64,000 nt of DNA, from NCBI GenBank assembly GCA_963749905.1, contig CAVVOF010000007.1, positions 10,586-74,585 of the forward strand. Direction: 5' to 3'. Both the position numbers and the translations under genes were made by a program. The notes beneath the pieces were generated by a model, which saw nothing but the letters and a program-made list of their open reading frames with translations, searched no databases and was not told the DNA's origin. This document shows positions 8,632 through 18,719 of the stretch, one piece after another. Within the stretch, counting starts at the first letter, position 1. Every line of letters starts with the position of its first letter. Source of the DNA: UBA10649 sp963749905 (GTDB taxonomy: Bacteria; Actinomycetota; Actinomycetes; S36-B12).

Positions 8632-9336
8632 CTAGTGGCCCATGCCCAGTCCGCCGTCGACCGGAATCACGGCTCCGGTGATGTACGAGGCACGAGCCAG
8701 GAAGCTGACCACGTCGGCGATCTCGGCCGGCTGAGCATAGCGACCCAGCGGGATGCCCCCGAGGATCGCAGAGCGCTGTGCGTCGTCGAGCTCCGCGGTC
8801 ATGTCCGTCTCCACGAATCCCGGGGCGATCACGTTCACCGCGATGCCACGCGAGCCCACCTCCCGCGCCAGCGACCGGGCGGCCCCGACCAGCCCGGCCT
8901 TGGACGCCGCGTAGTTGACCTGGCCGGCCGAGCCCAGCGCCCAGACGACCGAGCCGACGAAGACGACCGATCCGCCCTTGGCCCGGATCATGCCCTTCAT
9001 CGCCCTGCGGGCCAGCCGGATCGAGCCGCCCAGGTTCGTCTGGAGGACCGCATCGATGTCCTCGTCCGACATCCGCATGAGCAGCGTGTCCCGCGTGATG
9101 CCGGCGTTGGCCACCAGCAGGCTGACCGGCCCGTGCTCCGCCTCGACCTGCCCGAAGGCGGAGTCGATCGACTCGGGATCCGCGACGTCGAGCCGGACGG
9201 CGGGCAGTCCCTCGGGTGCCTCGCCGGAGCGAGAGCCGACCACCACCGACCAGCCGTCGTCCCGCAGGCGCAGCGCAGTGGCGAGGCCGATGCCTCGGTT
9301 GCCACCGGTGACCAGGGCCACCTTGGAGTCGGTCAT
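8632..9336 (-). CDS. fabG: 3-oxoacyl-[acyl-carrier-protein] reductase
   Basis: 234-residue classical SDR. TGGNRGIGLA forms the NAD(P)-binding loop, NAGITRD the central motif, and the Ser-Tyr-Lys triad lies in VGSVVWALGSAGQVNYAASK. Reduces 3-ketoacyl-ACP in fatty acid elongation. The ATG at 9336 (MTDSKVALVTGG) is chosen because AGGAGG lies just upstream and it matches FabG N-termini. First gene of the fabG-inhA-sixA unit. Confidence 0.93.
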   Translation of the reverse strand: MTDSKVALVTGGNRGIGLATALRLRDDGWSVVVGSRSGEAPEGLPAVRLDVADPESIDSAFGQVEAEHGPVSLLVANAGITRDTLLMRMSDEDIDAVLQTNLGGSIRLARRAMKGMIRAKGGSVVFVGSVVWALGSAGQVNYAASKAGLVGAARSLAREVGSRGIAVNVIAPGFVETDMTAELDDAQRSAILGGIPLGRYAQPAEIADVVSFLARASYITGAVIPVDGGLGMGH

Positions 9337-9382
9337 CTGGGTCCTCCTCGGACGAGTGGTGCGTCGGGTCGGGTTCGGCGGC

Positions 9383-10042
9383 TCAGGCCGCGTCCTTCTT
9401 CCACTCGCGCGCCGACCCCAGCCAGATGCTGAGGACGATGATCCCAAAGGGCAGCCACGAGGCGACCGGCGGGGCGATCAGGGTCATCACGCCGATCAGC
9501 AGGAAGTAGCCGCCGAAGACGAGCCCACGCAGCTCGCCGCGCCGCTCGCTGCTGCGGGCTGCGGCGCCGTCCGGATCGAGGAGCAGGGCGGGGTGATGCC
9601 GCAGGCGTCTGCTCATGCCCCAGCCGAGGAAGCTGAGCAGGGCCAGGGTGCCCCAGTAGAGCAGCCCGACCCCCTGGTACGGCTCGCCGTCACCGATCCA
9701 CTCCGAGGTGCCGAAGAGCGTGCTGAACCAGGGCAGCAGCACGATGGCCGCCAGCCACAGCGTGTTCAGCCAGAAGATGCCGCCGTCGTAGTCACGGATG
9801 CCGTTGAGGATGCGGTTGTGCGCGGTCCACATGATGCCGACGACGAAGAACGTGAACAGGAACGCGATGACCGAGCCGAGGTTGTCGCGAAGCATCGCCC
9901 ACACGGACTCGCCGTCCCCCGGCACGAGGTCGATGAGGGGCAGCGCGAGCAGCGTGACGGCAACCGCCACGACCCCGTCGGTGAAGGCGATCAGCCGGTC
10001 GACGCTCCGAGACCGGTGGAGGCTCTCCGCCTCCCCCGCCAT
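9383..10042 (-). CDS. TMEM175-family (DUF1211) putative potassium channel
   Basis: 219-residue membrane protein with about six hydrophobic segments. The first helix carries RLIAFTDGVVAVAVTLL, the TMEM175/DUF1211 signature R-x3-F-(S/T)-D-G-V, which lines the pore in bacterial TMEM175 K+ channels; here the usual Ser of FSD is Thr. Length fits the bacterial single-repeat form that assembles as tetramer. Three bases downstream of the dodecin gene, same strand. Confidence 0.85.
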   Translation of the reverse strand: MAGEAESLHRSRSVDRLIAFTDGVVAVAVTLLALPLIDLVPGDGESVWAMLRDNLGSVIAFLFTFFVVGIMWTAHNRILNGIRDYDGGIFWLNTLWLAAIVLLPWFSTLFGTSEWIGDGEPYQGVGLLYWGTLALLSFLGWGMSRRLRHHPALLLDPDGAAARSSERRGELRGLVFGGYFLLIGVMTLIAPPVASWLPFGIIVLSIWLGSAREWKKDAA

Positions 10043-10044
10043 CG

Positions 10045-10257
10045 TCAGGCGTCCTCGAGTCGCGAGCCGATCTTCACCGTCACCTGGAAGTGGTCGACGG
10101 CTCCGTCGCGGACGTATCCGCGGATCTGCACCACCTCGAACCAGTCCAGGTGGTCGACGGTCTTGGCGACCCGGCCCACCGCATTGCGGATCGCCTCGTC
10201 TATTCCTTGCTTCGACGTGCCGACGACCTCAGTGAGGGCGTACGTGCGCTCGGCCAC
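10045..10257 (-). CDS. Dodecin family flavin-binding protein
   Basis: 70-residue dodecin: VGTSKQGIDEAIRNAV, then LDWFEVVQIRGYV containing the flavin-stacking Trp, and QVTVKIGSRLE at the end. Dodecins form hollow dodecamers storing FMN/riboflavin or coenzyme A-related ligands. GTG start with AGGAGG 4 nt before it. Likely co-transcribed with the TMEM175-like gene. Confidence 0.92.
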   Translation of the reverse strand: MAERTYALTEVVGTSKQGIDEAIRNAVGRVAKTVDHLDWFEVVQIRGYVRDGAVDHFQVTVKIGSRLEDA

Positions 10258-10322
10258 CGTTCCTCCTGTCTCCCGGCCGCGCGCGGACGGGATGCGAATG
10301 GGCGCTGGGCCTCATCTTGGCC

Positions 10323-10328
10323 TACCGT
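10323..10328 (+). promoter_or_regulatory. Leaderless-type -10 element TACCGT
   Basis: TACCGT, then exactly 6 nt, then the ATG at 10335. Predicts a leaderless mRNA for the DUF3099-SURF1 pair. Confidence 0.5.
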
Positions 10329-10334
10329 GGACCC

Positions 10335-10664
10335 ATGGGCAGGGAGGAATCACCGGAGGTCTTCACGATCACCGCTGCCCAGCGCCCGCTGAGCGAGGAG
10401 CAGGGCGGCCGGACCCGCCGATATCTCGTCTCCATGGGGATCCGCACGGTCTGCCTGCTGGCGGCCATCGTGGTGCCCGGCTGGCCGCGCATCCTCCTCA
10501 TCGTCGGCGCCATCGTGCTGCCATACCTCGCCGTGGTCATCGCCAATGCCGGTCGTGAGAACGACGAGCCGGGCGACGTCGGCAGCTACCACCACGGTCG
10601 TCATGAGCTCTCGGGTCCCGGAGTAGCGGTGGGACCGGGCGACGACCACGTCCGCCCCGCGTAG
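10335..10664 (+). CDS. DUF3099 family small membrane protein
   Basis: 109 residues starting MGREESPEVFTITAA. Two adjacent hydrophobic segments (~33-50 and ~53-72; VCLLAAIVVPGWPRILLIVGA) match the DUF3099 family of actinobacterial two-helix proteins; the hydrophilic C-terminus is Gly/His-rich. Function unknown. The ATG at 10335 is preferred over an in-frame upstream start because it sits 6 nt after a -10-like TACCGT. It is followed 12 bp later by the SURF1 gene. Confidence 0.75.
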   Translation: MGREESPEVFTITAAQRPLSEEQGGRTRRYLVSMGIRTVCLLAAIVVPGWPRILLIVGAIVLPYLAVVIANAGRENDEPGDVGSYHHGRHELSGPGVAVGPGDDHVRPA

Positions 10665-10676
10665 TCGGACCGCCGC

Positions 10677-11435
10677 GTGCTGAACCTCCTGCGGACCCCT
10701 CGGTGGCTGGGCTTCACCGCCGTCGTGCTGATCGCCATCATCGCCTTCGGCCTGCTCAGCGCGTGGCAGTGGAGCCGTGCGGAGCAGCACCGCACGGAGC
10801 GGATCGCGCTCGCAGCCGCACTGGCACAGGCGCCCCGCGACCTGTCCGCAGTCGTGGATGAGAGCATCGAGTGGACTCCTGTGACGGTCCAGGGCAGCTA
10901 CCGGGCCGACCTGCAGGTCGTGGTCCGCAAGCGTCCGATGGACAGCCGGAACGGGTTCTGGCTGATGACCCCGCTGGAACGGGCAGGCGGGTCGAGCGTC
11001 TGGGTCAACCGAGGCTGGCTGCCCGTCACCGGGGATGCCCTGGCCACTCCCGAGCTGCCCACGCCGCCCGCCGGCACCGTCACGGTGACCGGACTGCTGC
11101 GACCCTTCGACACCGTCGCGTCCGACGCCAACGAGGGCCTTCCCGCCGGGCAGATCTCCGCACCCGCGCTGAGTGCCCTGCCCCAGGTGGACGCACCGGT
11201 GGCGGAGTACGTCCAGTTGCTCTCCTCGGACCCGGAGCAGGACGGTCTGGTCCCGCTGCCCATGCCCGAGATCGAGATGGACGAGGGTCGCAACATCTCG
11301 TACGCCGTGCAGTGGCTGCTGTTCGCGGGCGTGGCCATCGTCGGCTGGTTCTTCTTCCTGCGTCGCGAGGCCCGCGAGGATGCGGAGCAGCCCACCGACG
11401 TCGATGACGCACGCACCCCGACTTCCGTGACGTGA
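10677..11435 (+). CDS. SURF1-family cytochrome oxidase biogenesis protein
   Basis: 252 residues with the SURF1 architecture: N-terminal transmembrane helix (~10-32), a long extracytoplasmic domain containing VNRGWLP and LQVVVRKRPM, and a C-terminal transmembrane helix (~210-232) just after the NISYAVQWLLF motif. SURF1 proteins help insert heme A into the aa3-type oxidase, in keeping with ctaA and ctaB later in the window. GTG start; likely co-transcribed with DUF3099. Confidence 0.9.
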   Translation: MLNLLRTPRWLGFTAVVLIAIIAFGLLSAWQWSRAEQHRTERIALAAALAQAPRDLSAVVDESIEWTPVTVQGSYRADLQVVVRKRPMDSRNGFWLMTPLERAGGSSVWVNRGWLPVTGDALATPELPTPPAGTVTVTGLLRPFDTVASDANEGLPAGQISAPALSALPQVDAPVAEYVQLLSSDPEQDGLVPLPMPEIEMDEGRNISYAVQWLLFAGVAIVGWFFFLRREAREDAEQPTDVDDARTPTSVT

Positions 11436-11465
11436 CCGGCACGGACTCATGACAAGGAGGCTGGG

Positions 11466-12236
11466 ATGGATCTCGGGCTGAGCGGACGTGTCTACGTGGT
11501 CACCGGCGGGTCCCGGGGACTCGGCCTCGCCACGGCGCGCGTCCTGGTGGCGGAGGGGGCCAAGGTCGTCGTCGTCGCGCGCTCGGCTCCGGCGGTCGAG
11601 GCAGCGGTGGACCTGCTCGGACCGTCAGCCGTGGGACTCGCGGCCGACCTGGCCGACGAGCAGACCCCCGCAAGTGCGGTCGAGTTGGCGACCGCCCGGT
11701 TCGGCCAGGTGGACGGCGGCCTGATCAGCGTCGGCGGACCGCCGGCCGGATCGGTGCTGAGCACGTCGGACGAGCAGTGGCGACACGCGTTCGAGTCGGT
11801 CTTCATGGGCTCCGTGCGGATGGCCCGCGCCCTGTGCGAGTCCATCGGTGCCACGGGCGGCGACTGGTCCGGCTCGATCGCGTGGGTGCTGTCGGTGTCG
11901 GCCGTCGAGGTGTTCCCCGGGCTGAGCACGAGCAACGGCCTGCGTCCGGGACTGGCCATGATCGTCAAGGACCTCGCCGACGAGGTCGGCCCGCTGGGCA
12001 TCCGGGTCAACGGCCTGCTGCCCGGGCGGGTCGCCACCGATCGGCTGCTGAGCCTGGATGAGTCCACCGGCGACGCCGCGGCCGCCCGGGAGCGGGCCAG
12101 CGCCGGCATCCCGCTGCGTCGCTACGGCGAACCGGACGAGTTCGGCCGGGTGGCCGCCTTCGTGCTCAGCCCGGCCGCGTCGTACCTGACCGGTGGACTG
12201 ATCCGGGTCGACGGCGGCAGCACCCGGAGCATCTAG
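11466..12236 (+). CDS. Atypical SDR oxidoreductase lacking the Tyr-x3-Lys motif
   Basis: 256 residues. The N-terminus (VVTGGSRGLGLATARVL) is a normal NAD(P)-binding fold and the C-terminus (YLTGGLIRVDGGSTRSI) a normal SDR tail, but the active-site segment reads PGLSTSNGLRPGLAMIVKDL where a classical SDR has Y-x3-K; neither catalytic residue is present. A subgroup of SDRs has this L-x-x-SN-x-x-R pattern, so this is likely a true subfamily trait. Reaction unknown. AAGGAGG precedes the ATG. Its stop lies in the first copy of a 17-bp tandem repeat and faces the convergent ABC exporter gene. Confidence 0.85.
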   Translation: MDLGLSGRVYVVTGGSRGLGLATARVLVAEGAKVVVVARSAPAVEAAVDLLGPSAVGLAADLADEQTPASAVELATARFGQVDGGLISVGGPPAGSVLSTSDEQWRHAFESVFMGSVRMARALCESIGATGGDWSGSIAWVLSVSAVEVFPGLSTSNGLRPGLAMIVKDLADEVGPLGIRVNGLLPGRVATDRLLSLDESTGDAAAARERASAGIPLRRYGEPDEFGRVAAFVLSPAASYLTGGLIRVDGGSTRSI

Positions 12237-12255
12237 ACACCCGGAGCATCTAGAC
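12222..12255. repeat. Perfect 17-bp tandem duplication at convergent gene ends
   Basis: ACCCGGAGCATCTAGAC occurs at 12222-12238 and again at 12239-12255 without a gap. The SDR gene stops at the TAG of copy 1 on the plus strand; the ABC exporter stops at the TAG of copy 2 on the minus strand. The repeat's TCTAGA palindrome offers a stop on both strands, so duplication separated two gene ends that originally shared CTAG. Confidence 0.9.
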
Positions 12256-14124
12256 AGCTGCGTCGTCGGTCTCGAACTGCGTCAGGTAGAGGTCCGCGTA
12301 CTGCCCGCCGGCGGCGAGCAGGTCCTCATGGCGCCCCTGCTCGACCACTCGTCCCCCATCGATGACCAGGATCTGGTCTGCGCGGCGGATGGTGCTGAGC
12401 CGGTGCGCGATGACGACCGACGTCCGGCCCGCGAGCGCGTTGTCGAGGGCGCGCTGCACGGCCGCCTCGCTCTCGCTGTCGAGATGGGCGGTCGCCTCGT
12501 CGAGCACGACCACGCGAGGCTCCTTGAGCAGCAGGCGGGCCAGGGCGATCCGCTGCTTCTCGCCGCCCGACAGGCGGTGGCCCCGATCGCCGACCACGGT
12601 GTCCAGGCCCTCGGGCAGTGCGTCGATCAGCGTGCCGATCTGTGCCGCTCGGCAGGCATCCATGAGCTCCGATTCGGTTGCCTCCGGGCGTGCGTACAGC
12701 AGGTTCGCGCGGATGGTGTCGTGGAAGAGGTGGGCGTCCTGGGTGACCACGCCGATGCCCTGCCGCAACGAGTCCGCCGTCACGTCGCGCAGGTCCAGGT
12801 CGCCGACGCGCACAGTCCCGTCGGTGGCGTCGTACAGGCGGGTGAGCAGCGCGGTGATGGTGGTCTTGCCTGCACCGGACGGGCCGACGAGCGCGGTCAG
12901 GGTGCCTGCCGGAACGGTGAACGAGACTCCGGTGAGCACCTCCTCGCTGCTGGTCGGCGCCTCCGCACGCGCCACCGACTCCAGTGACGCAAGCGACACC
13001 TCGCTGGCGCTCGGGTAGCGGAACCGGACGTCGTCGAACTCGACCGCCAGCGGTCCCGCGGGCAGTGCGCGGGCGTCCGGGGACTGCGTCACCATCGGCT
13101 TGAGGTCCAGCACCTCGAACACCCGGTCGAAGGACACGAGTGCCGTCATCACGTCAACACGGACGTTCGACAGCGCCGTGAGCGGGCCGTACAGCTGCGC
13201 CAGCAGCCCGACGAGCGCGAGCAGCGTGCCGAGGGTCATTGCTCCCTGGATCACCAGGTTGCCGCCGAGTCCGTACACGACCGCGGTGGCCAGTGATGCC
13301 ACGAGCGTCAGGCCGGTGAAGAACCAGCGGTTCGCCATCGCCATCCGCACTCCGATGTCGCGCACCCGTGCGGCACGCGCACTGAACGCGGCGGTCTCGT
13401 CGTCCGGTCGGCCGAAGAGCTTGACGAGCAGGGCGCCGGCGACGTTGAAGCGCTCGGTCATCTGCGTGCTCATGTCGGCGTTCAGGCCCATCTGCTCGCG
13501 CGTCAGGGCCTGCAGGCGCCGGCCCATCCACCGTGCGGGCAGCAGGAACAGGGGCACCAGCAGCAGCGACACCAGGGTGACCTGCCAGGACAGGGCGAAC
13601 ATGGCGACCAGGACGACCGTCACCGAGATGAGGTTGCCGAGCACGCCGCCGAGGGTCGAGGTGAACGCCTGCTGCGCACCGATCACGTCGCTGTTGAGCC
13701 GGGAGATCAGCGCACCCGTCTGGGCCCGCGTGAAGAAGGCGATGGACTGCCGCTGGACGTGGTCGTACACCTGCGTGCGCAGGTCGAAGATCAGTCCCTC
13801 GCCGATCCGCGAGGAGAACCAGCGGGCCACCAGGCCGAGGGCCGCGTCGAGGATGGCCAGCCCGGCGATCAGCAGGGCCGTCGTGGTGACGATCTGGGCG
13901 TCGCCGGCCGAGATGCCCTGGTCGACCAGGCGCGGGATGAGCAGCGGCTGGGCGACGCTGAGCAGCGAGGTCAGCACGAGGGTGCCCAGGAACATGGCGA
14001 TCAGGACCCGATAGGGGCGCGCATAGGACATGATCCGCCGCACCAGCGTGCGGCTGACCTTGCGGTCGAACTTCCGATCCCGCGTGGACGACCGGTAGAT
14101 CATCCACATGTTGTCCATCGACAC
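12250..14124 (-). CDS. ABC transporter, fused permease/ATPase (exporter type)
   Basis: About 624 residues: six-helix transmembrane domain (~45-330) followed by an ATPase domain (~355-600) with Walker A GPSGAGKTT, signature LSGGEKQR, Walker B VVVLDEATAHLD and His switch VIAHRLS. A single half-transporter with homodimer potential, of the lipid/multidrug exporter class; substrate unknown. GTG at 14124 or the in-frame ATG at 14118 could start it; neither has a clear ribosome site. It begins 2 bp after the enoyl-CoA hydratase stop. Confidence 0.9.
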   Translation of the reverse strand: MSMDNMWMIYRSSTRDRKFDRKVSRTLVRRIMSYARPYRVLIAMFLGTLVLTSLLSVAQPLLIPRLVDQGISAGDAQIVTTTALLIAGLAILDAALGLVARWFSSRIGEGLIFDLRTQVYDHVQRQSIAFFTRAQTGALISRLNSDVIGAQQAFTSTLGGVLGNLISVTVVLVAMFALSWQVTLVSLLLVPLFLLPARWMGRRLQALTREQMGLNADMSTQMTERFNVAGALLVKLFGRPDDETAAFSARAARVRDIGVRMAMANRWFFTGLTLVASLATAVVYGLGGNLVIQGAMTLGTLLALVGLLAQLYGPLTALSNVRVDVMTALVSFDRVFEVLDLKPMVTQSPDARALPAGPLAVEFDDVRFRYPSASEVSLASLESVARAEAPTSSEEVLTGVSFTVPAGTLTALVGPSGAGKTTITALLTRLYDATDGTVRVGDLDLRDVTADSLRQGIGVVTQDAHLFHDTIRANLLYARPEATESELMDACRAAQIGTLIDALPEGLDTVVGDRGHRLSGGEKQRIALARLLLKEPRVVVLDEATAHLDSESEAAVQRALDNALAGRTSVVIAHRLSTIRRADQILVIDGGRVVEQGRHEDLLAAGGQYADLYLTQFETDDAAV

Positions 14125-14125
14125 G

Positions 14126-14899
14126 TCAGCCGCCCATGAGCTGGCGGAGGTCGACGAGGCGGCGGATCTGCGCGGCTCGCTCGCGGTCGAGCTGTGCGGC
14201 GTCGCGGCTGGCGCCGGCCAGCAGGGACTTCAGTTCGCCGACCGCTCCCGGCAGTGCCGCCCGCACTGGCGCGAGCGTCTGCTCCACCAGGGCGTTCCAC
14301 GATTCGGGAGCCGCCTCCACGGTGGCGATGCCCAGGGCGACCGCCTCGGGAGCGGTCACGAAGCGACCCGTGACGCAGATCTCGAAGGCGCGGGAGTACC
14401 CGACCCGGTCGACGAGCGGCCCGGTGCCGCCGAGGTCGGGAACCAGGCCCAGCGACGTCTCCCGCATCGCGAGCACGGCATCCGGCGCGACGACCATCAG
14501 GTCGCACGCCAGGGCCAGCTGGAAGCCGGCGCCGATGGCATGCCCCTGCACGAGCGCGATGGTCACCTGTGGCACCTCGCGCCACCAGGTGAACGCGGCC
14601 TGCGCCTGCCGGATGAAGGCGTCCATCTGGGCCTCGTCATACGTCGCCAGCGACAGCAGCGACTCCTCCCCGGGGACTCCCTCGGCGGTCAGCATCCGGC
14701 GGTCCAGGCCGGCCGAGAAGCTCAGCCCCTCTCCCCGCAGCACGACGGCCCGGATGTCGGGCGTCAGCTGCGCGGGCACGGCCGCGAGCTCCCGCCAGGT
14801 CGCCGGTGTCTGCGCGTTGCGCACGTCCGGCCTGTCGAGGATCACGTGGAGGAGGTCGTCGACCCGCTCGGTGCGCACGCCTGTCGGCTCTGCTGCCAT
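14126..14899 (-). CDS. Enoyl-CoA hydratase/isomerase family protein
   Basis: About 257 residues from MAAEPTGVRTERVDD. Crotonase fold: SFSAGLDRRML and GHAIGAGFQLALACDLMV (oxyanion hole), then LGLVPDLGGTGPLVDRVG. One catalytic Glu position of classical hydratases is not obvious, so isomerase or other crotonase chemistry is possible. The ATG at 14899 is preferred to an upstream one because it matches family N-termini. Sits between an ABC-F gene and an exporter, as echA12 does beside Rv1473 in M. tuberculosis. Confidence 0.88.
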   Translation of the reverse strand: MAAEPTGVRTERVDDLLHVILDRPDVRNAQTPATWRELAAVPAQLTPDIRAVVLRGEGLSFSAGLDRRMLTAEGVPGEESLLSLATYDEAQMDAFIRQAQAAFTWWREVPQVTIALVQGHAIGAGFQLALACDLMVVAPDAVLAMRETSLGLVPDLGGTGPLVDRVGYSRAFEICVTGRFVTAPEAVALGIATVEAAPESWNALVEQTLAPVRAALPGAVGELKSLLAGASRDAAQLDRERAAQIRRLVDLRQLMGG

Positions 14900-14915
14900 G
14901 GTTCTCGTCCCTTCG

Positions 14916-16514
<1,599 letters not shown>

Positions 16515-16523
16515 GGTGCGCCC

Positions 16524-16529
16524 AGTCTA
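16524..16529 (-). promoter_or_regulatory. -10 element TAGACT upstream of the ABC-F gene
   Basis: TAGACT on the minus strand, 9 nt before the ABC-F ATG, with no ribosome site in between. Probable near-leaderless promoter; lies just past the suf terminator hairpin. Confidence 0.4.
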
Positions 16530-16554
16530 GGCAGTCCCCGACCCCCTCCCCGTC

Positions 16555-16620
16555 CCCGTCGAGCGTGGCGCTCAGGCGGCGACGCGCCGGGCGGAGCGCC
16601 TGGGCTCCACGCTCGACGGG
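16555..16620 (-). terminator. Strong hairpin, probable terminator of the suf operon
   Basis: Arms 16555-16578 and 16597-16620 are complementary over 24 bp with two mismatches, with an 18-nt loop. It starts 14 bp after the sufT stop on the minus strand. No T-tract follows, as is common for GC-rich actinobacterial terminators, so termination is inferred from position and strength of the stem. Confidence 0.65.
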
Positions 16621-16633
16621 ATGCTCGGCGGGA

Positions 16634-16948
16634 TCAGACGTTGAAGCCGAGGGCGCGCAGCATCTCCCGGCCATCGTCGGTGATCTTCTCGGGGCTCCAG
16701 GGCGGCATCCACACCCAGTTGATCCGGAAGTCCTGCACCACCTCGGTGAGCGCCGACCGGGTCTGATCCTCGATGACATCGGTGAGCGGGCACGCCGCGC
16801 TGGTCAGCGTCATGTCCACGGTCGCGACGTTCGCATCGTCGACGGTGACCCCGTAGACCAGGCCGAGGTCCACGACGTTGATGCCCAGCTCCGGGTCCAC
16901 GACGTCCTTCATGGCCTCGATGACATCGTCCTGTGTTGCGACGCTCAC
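16634..16948 (-). CDS. sufT: SufT-like metal-sulfur cluster assembly factor (DUF59)
   Basis: 104 residues: VVDPELGINVVDLGLVYGV and TLTSAACPLTDVIEDQ are the DUF59/MIP18 motifs, with the conserved Cys in ACPL. Last gene of the suf operon; acts as an Fe-S maturation/carrier factor. The GTG start overlaps the SufU stop (GTGA), so translation is coupled. Length and position match mycobacterial Rv1466. Confidence 0.92.
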   Translation of the reverse strand: MSVATQDDVIEAMKDVVDPELGINVVDLGLVYGVTVDDANVATVDMTLTSAACPLTDVIEDQTRSALTEVVQDFRINWVWMPPWSPEKITDDGREMLRALGFNV

Positions 16949-17418
16949 TGGTCGGCTCCTTCTGTGTCGATGTCCGTCTCCGTGTCGATCCCGGCCCGCA
17001 CCTCGGCATCGTGCAGGGCCATCCACGGCAGCAGTGCGCACTTGATCCGCGCGGGGTACTTTGCCACGCCTACGAAGGCCACCCCGTCACCCAGTACGTC
17101 CTCGTCCGGCTCGGCAGCGCCCTTGCTGTGCATGAGCTCGACGAACGCCCGCCGCACGACGTCGGCCTCGCGCGGATCCACGCCGACGACCATCTCGGAC
17201 ATCACGCTGGCGCTGGCCTGGGAGATCGAGCAGCCCTGGCCCTCGTAGCCCACGGCCAGGTGCCCGTCGGCGTCCAGGGCGACCTGGACCGTCACCTCGT
17301 CGCCACAGGTCGGGTTCACCTGATGGGACTCGCCGGCCGGCTCGGCCAGCAGGGTGCGCCCACGCGGGTGCTTGTAGTGGTCCAGGATGATGTCCTGGTA
17401 CAGGGACTCAACGTTCAC
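16945..17418 (-). CDS. sufU: SufU Fe-S assembly sulfurtransferase
   Basis: 157 residues. Zn-binding residues are visible: NPTCGDEV (Cys/Asp), GCSISQAS (Cys) and RIKCALLPW (Cys). SufU takes persulfide sulfur from SufS and passes it to the SufBCD scaffold in Gram-positives lacking SufE/SufA. The 12-bp gap to sufS and 4-bp overlap with sufT place it in the operon. Confidence 0.95.
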   Translation of the reverse strand: MNVESLYQDIILDHYKHPRGRTLLAEPAGESHQVNPTCGDEVTVQVALDADGHLAVGYEGQGCSISQASASVMSEMVVGVDPREADVVRRAFVELMHSKGAAEPDEDVLGDGVAFVGVAKYPARIKCALLPWMALHDAEVRAGIDTETDIDTEGADQ

Positions 17419-17430
17419 GGGGACTCACCC

Positions 17431-18711
17431 TCATACTCCGAAGAACTTCTGTGCCGCCATGATGCCCTCGACCGCCACGTCGATGTCCGACTCGTCGTTG
17501 TACACGTACGTCGACAGGCGGGTCGTCGCCGGCACCGAGAACCGTCGGCAGGTCGGCCAGGCGCAGTGGTGGCCCACCCGCACGGCCACGCCGCGGTCAT
17601 CGAGGAACTGCCCGACGTCGTGCGGATGCAGGCCCTCGACCACGAACGACACGGCACTGCCCCGGTCGACGTTCTCACGCGGCCCGATGATCCGGACTCC
17701 ACGCAGCTCCCCGATCCGATCCAGCGCGGTGCCGGTCAGCGCATGCTCGTGCGCTGCCACCGACGCCATGCCCAGATCCTCCAGGTAGCGGACGGCCGCG
17801 GCCAAGCCCACCGCCTGCGCCACCATCGGCGTGCCCGCCTCGAACCGCTTCGGCGGTGCGGCGTAGGTGCTGTGCTCCATGAACACGGTCTCGATCATCG
17901 AGCCGCCCGTGATGAAGGGCGGCATGATCGCCAGCACCTCAGGGCGACCCCAGAGCAGGCCCAGTCCGGTCGGCCCGAGCATCTTGTGGGCGCTCCAGGC
18001 CACCAGGTCGGCGCCCAGCGACCGCACGTCGACCGGCTGGTGCGGCACCGACTGGCAGGCGTCGATGACGCCGAGCGCGCCCACCTCGCGAGCCCGATCC
18101 ATGATCCTGCGCACCGGGTTGATCGTGCCGAGGATGTTGGACTGGTGGACGACGGACACCACGCGAGTGGTCTCGTCGATCACGGAGTCGAGGCCGTCGA
18201 GGTCGAGGCGGCCGTCGTCGGTGACACCGATCCACCTCAGCGTGGCGCCGGTCTTCGCGCACACCTCCTGCCAGGGCACGAGGTTCGCGTGATGCTCCAT
18301 CTGCGTGACGACGATGGAGTCACCGGGCCCGATGATGAAGCGGGCATCGTCGGAGTCGGAGCCGTGGGCCGCCTTGGCGGTCGCGTTGGAGAACGCGTAC
18401 GCGACCAGGTTCAGGCTCTCCGTCGCATTCTTCGTGAACACCAGCTCGTCGGGCGCGGCCCCGACGAAGGCGGCGATCGTCGCGCGAGCGGACTCGTACG
18501 CGTCGGTCGCCTCCTCCGCGAGCTGGTGGGCGCCGCGATGGACGGCAGCGTTCGCGGTCTCGTAGAACTCACGCTCGGCGTCGAGCACCGCGGTCGGCTT
18601 CTGACTGGTCGCCGCGCTGTCGAGGTACACCAGCGGCCGCTCGTTGCGCACGGTCCGCTGCAGGATCGGGAAGTCCTTCCTGATCCTGTCCACGTCCAGC
18701 ATGGGCGTCAT
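17431..18711 (-). CDS. sufS: SufS cysteine desulfurase
   Basis: 426-residue PLP enzyme (class V aminotransferase fold) mobilising sulfur from cysteine as persulfide. The PLP lysine is in VAWSAHKMLGPTG, substrate/cofactor motif MEHHANLVPW, and the catalytic Cys in VGHHCAWPTC. Complete and normal length. Eight bp after sufC. Confidence 0.96.
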   Translation of the reverse strand: MTPMLDVDRIRKDFPILQRTVRNERPLVYLDSAATSQKPTAVLDAEREFYETANAAVHRGAHQLAEEATDAYESARATIAAFVGAAPDELVFTKNATESLNLVAYAFSNATAKAAHGSDSDDARFIIGPGDSIVVTQMEHHANLVPWQEVCAKTGATLRWIGVTDDGRLDLDGLDSVIDETTRVVSVVHQSNILGTINPVRRIMDRAREVGALGVIDACQSVPHQPVDVRSLGADLVAWSAHKMLGPTGLGLLWGRPEVLAIMPPFITGGSMIETVFMEHSTYAAPPKRFEAGTPMVAQAVGLAAAVRYLEDLGMASVAAHEHALTGTALDRIGELRGVRIIGPRENVDRGSAVSFVVEGLHPHDVGQFLDDRGVAVRVGHHCAWPTCRRFSVPATTRLSTYVYNDESDIDVAVEGIMAAQKFFGV

Positions 18712-18719
18712 CTCGGTAC

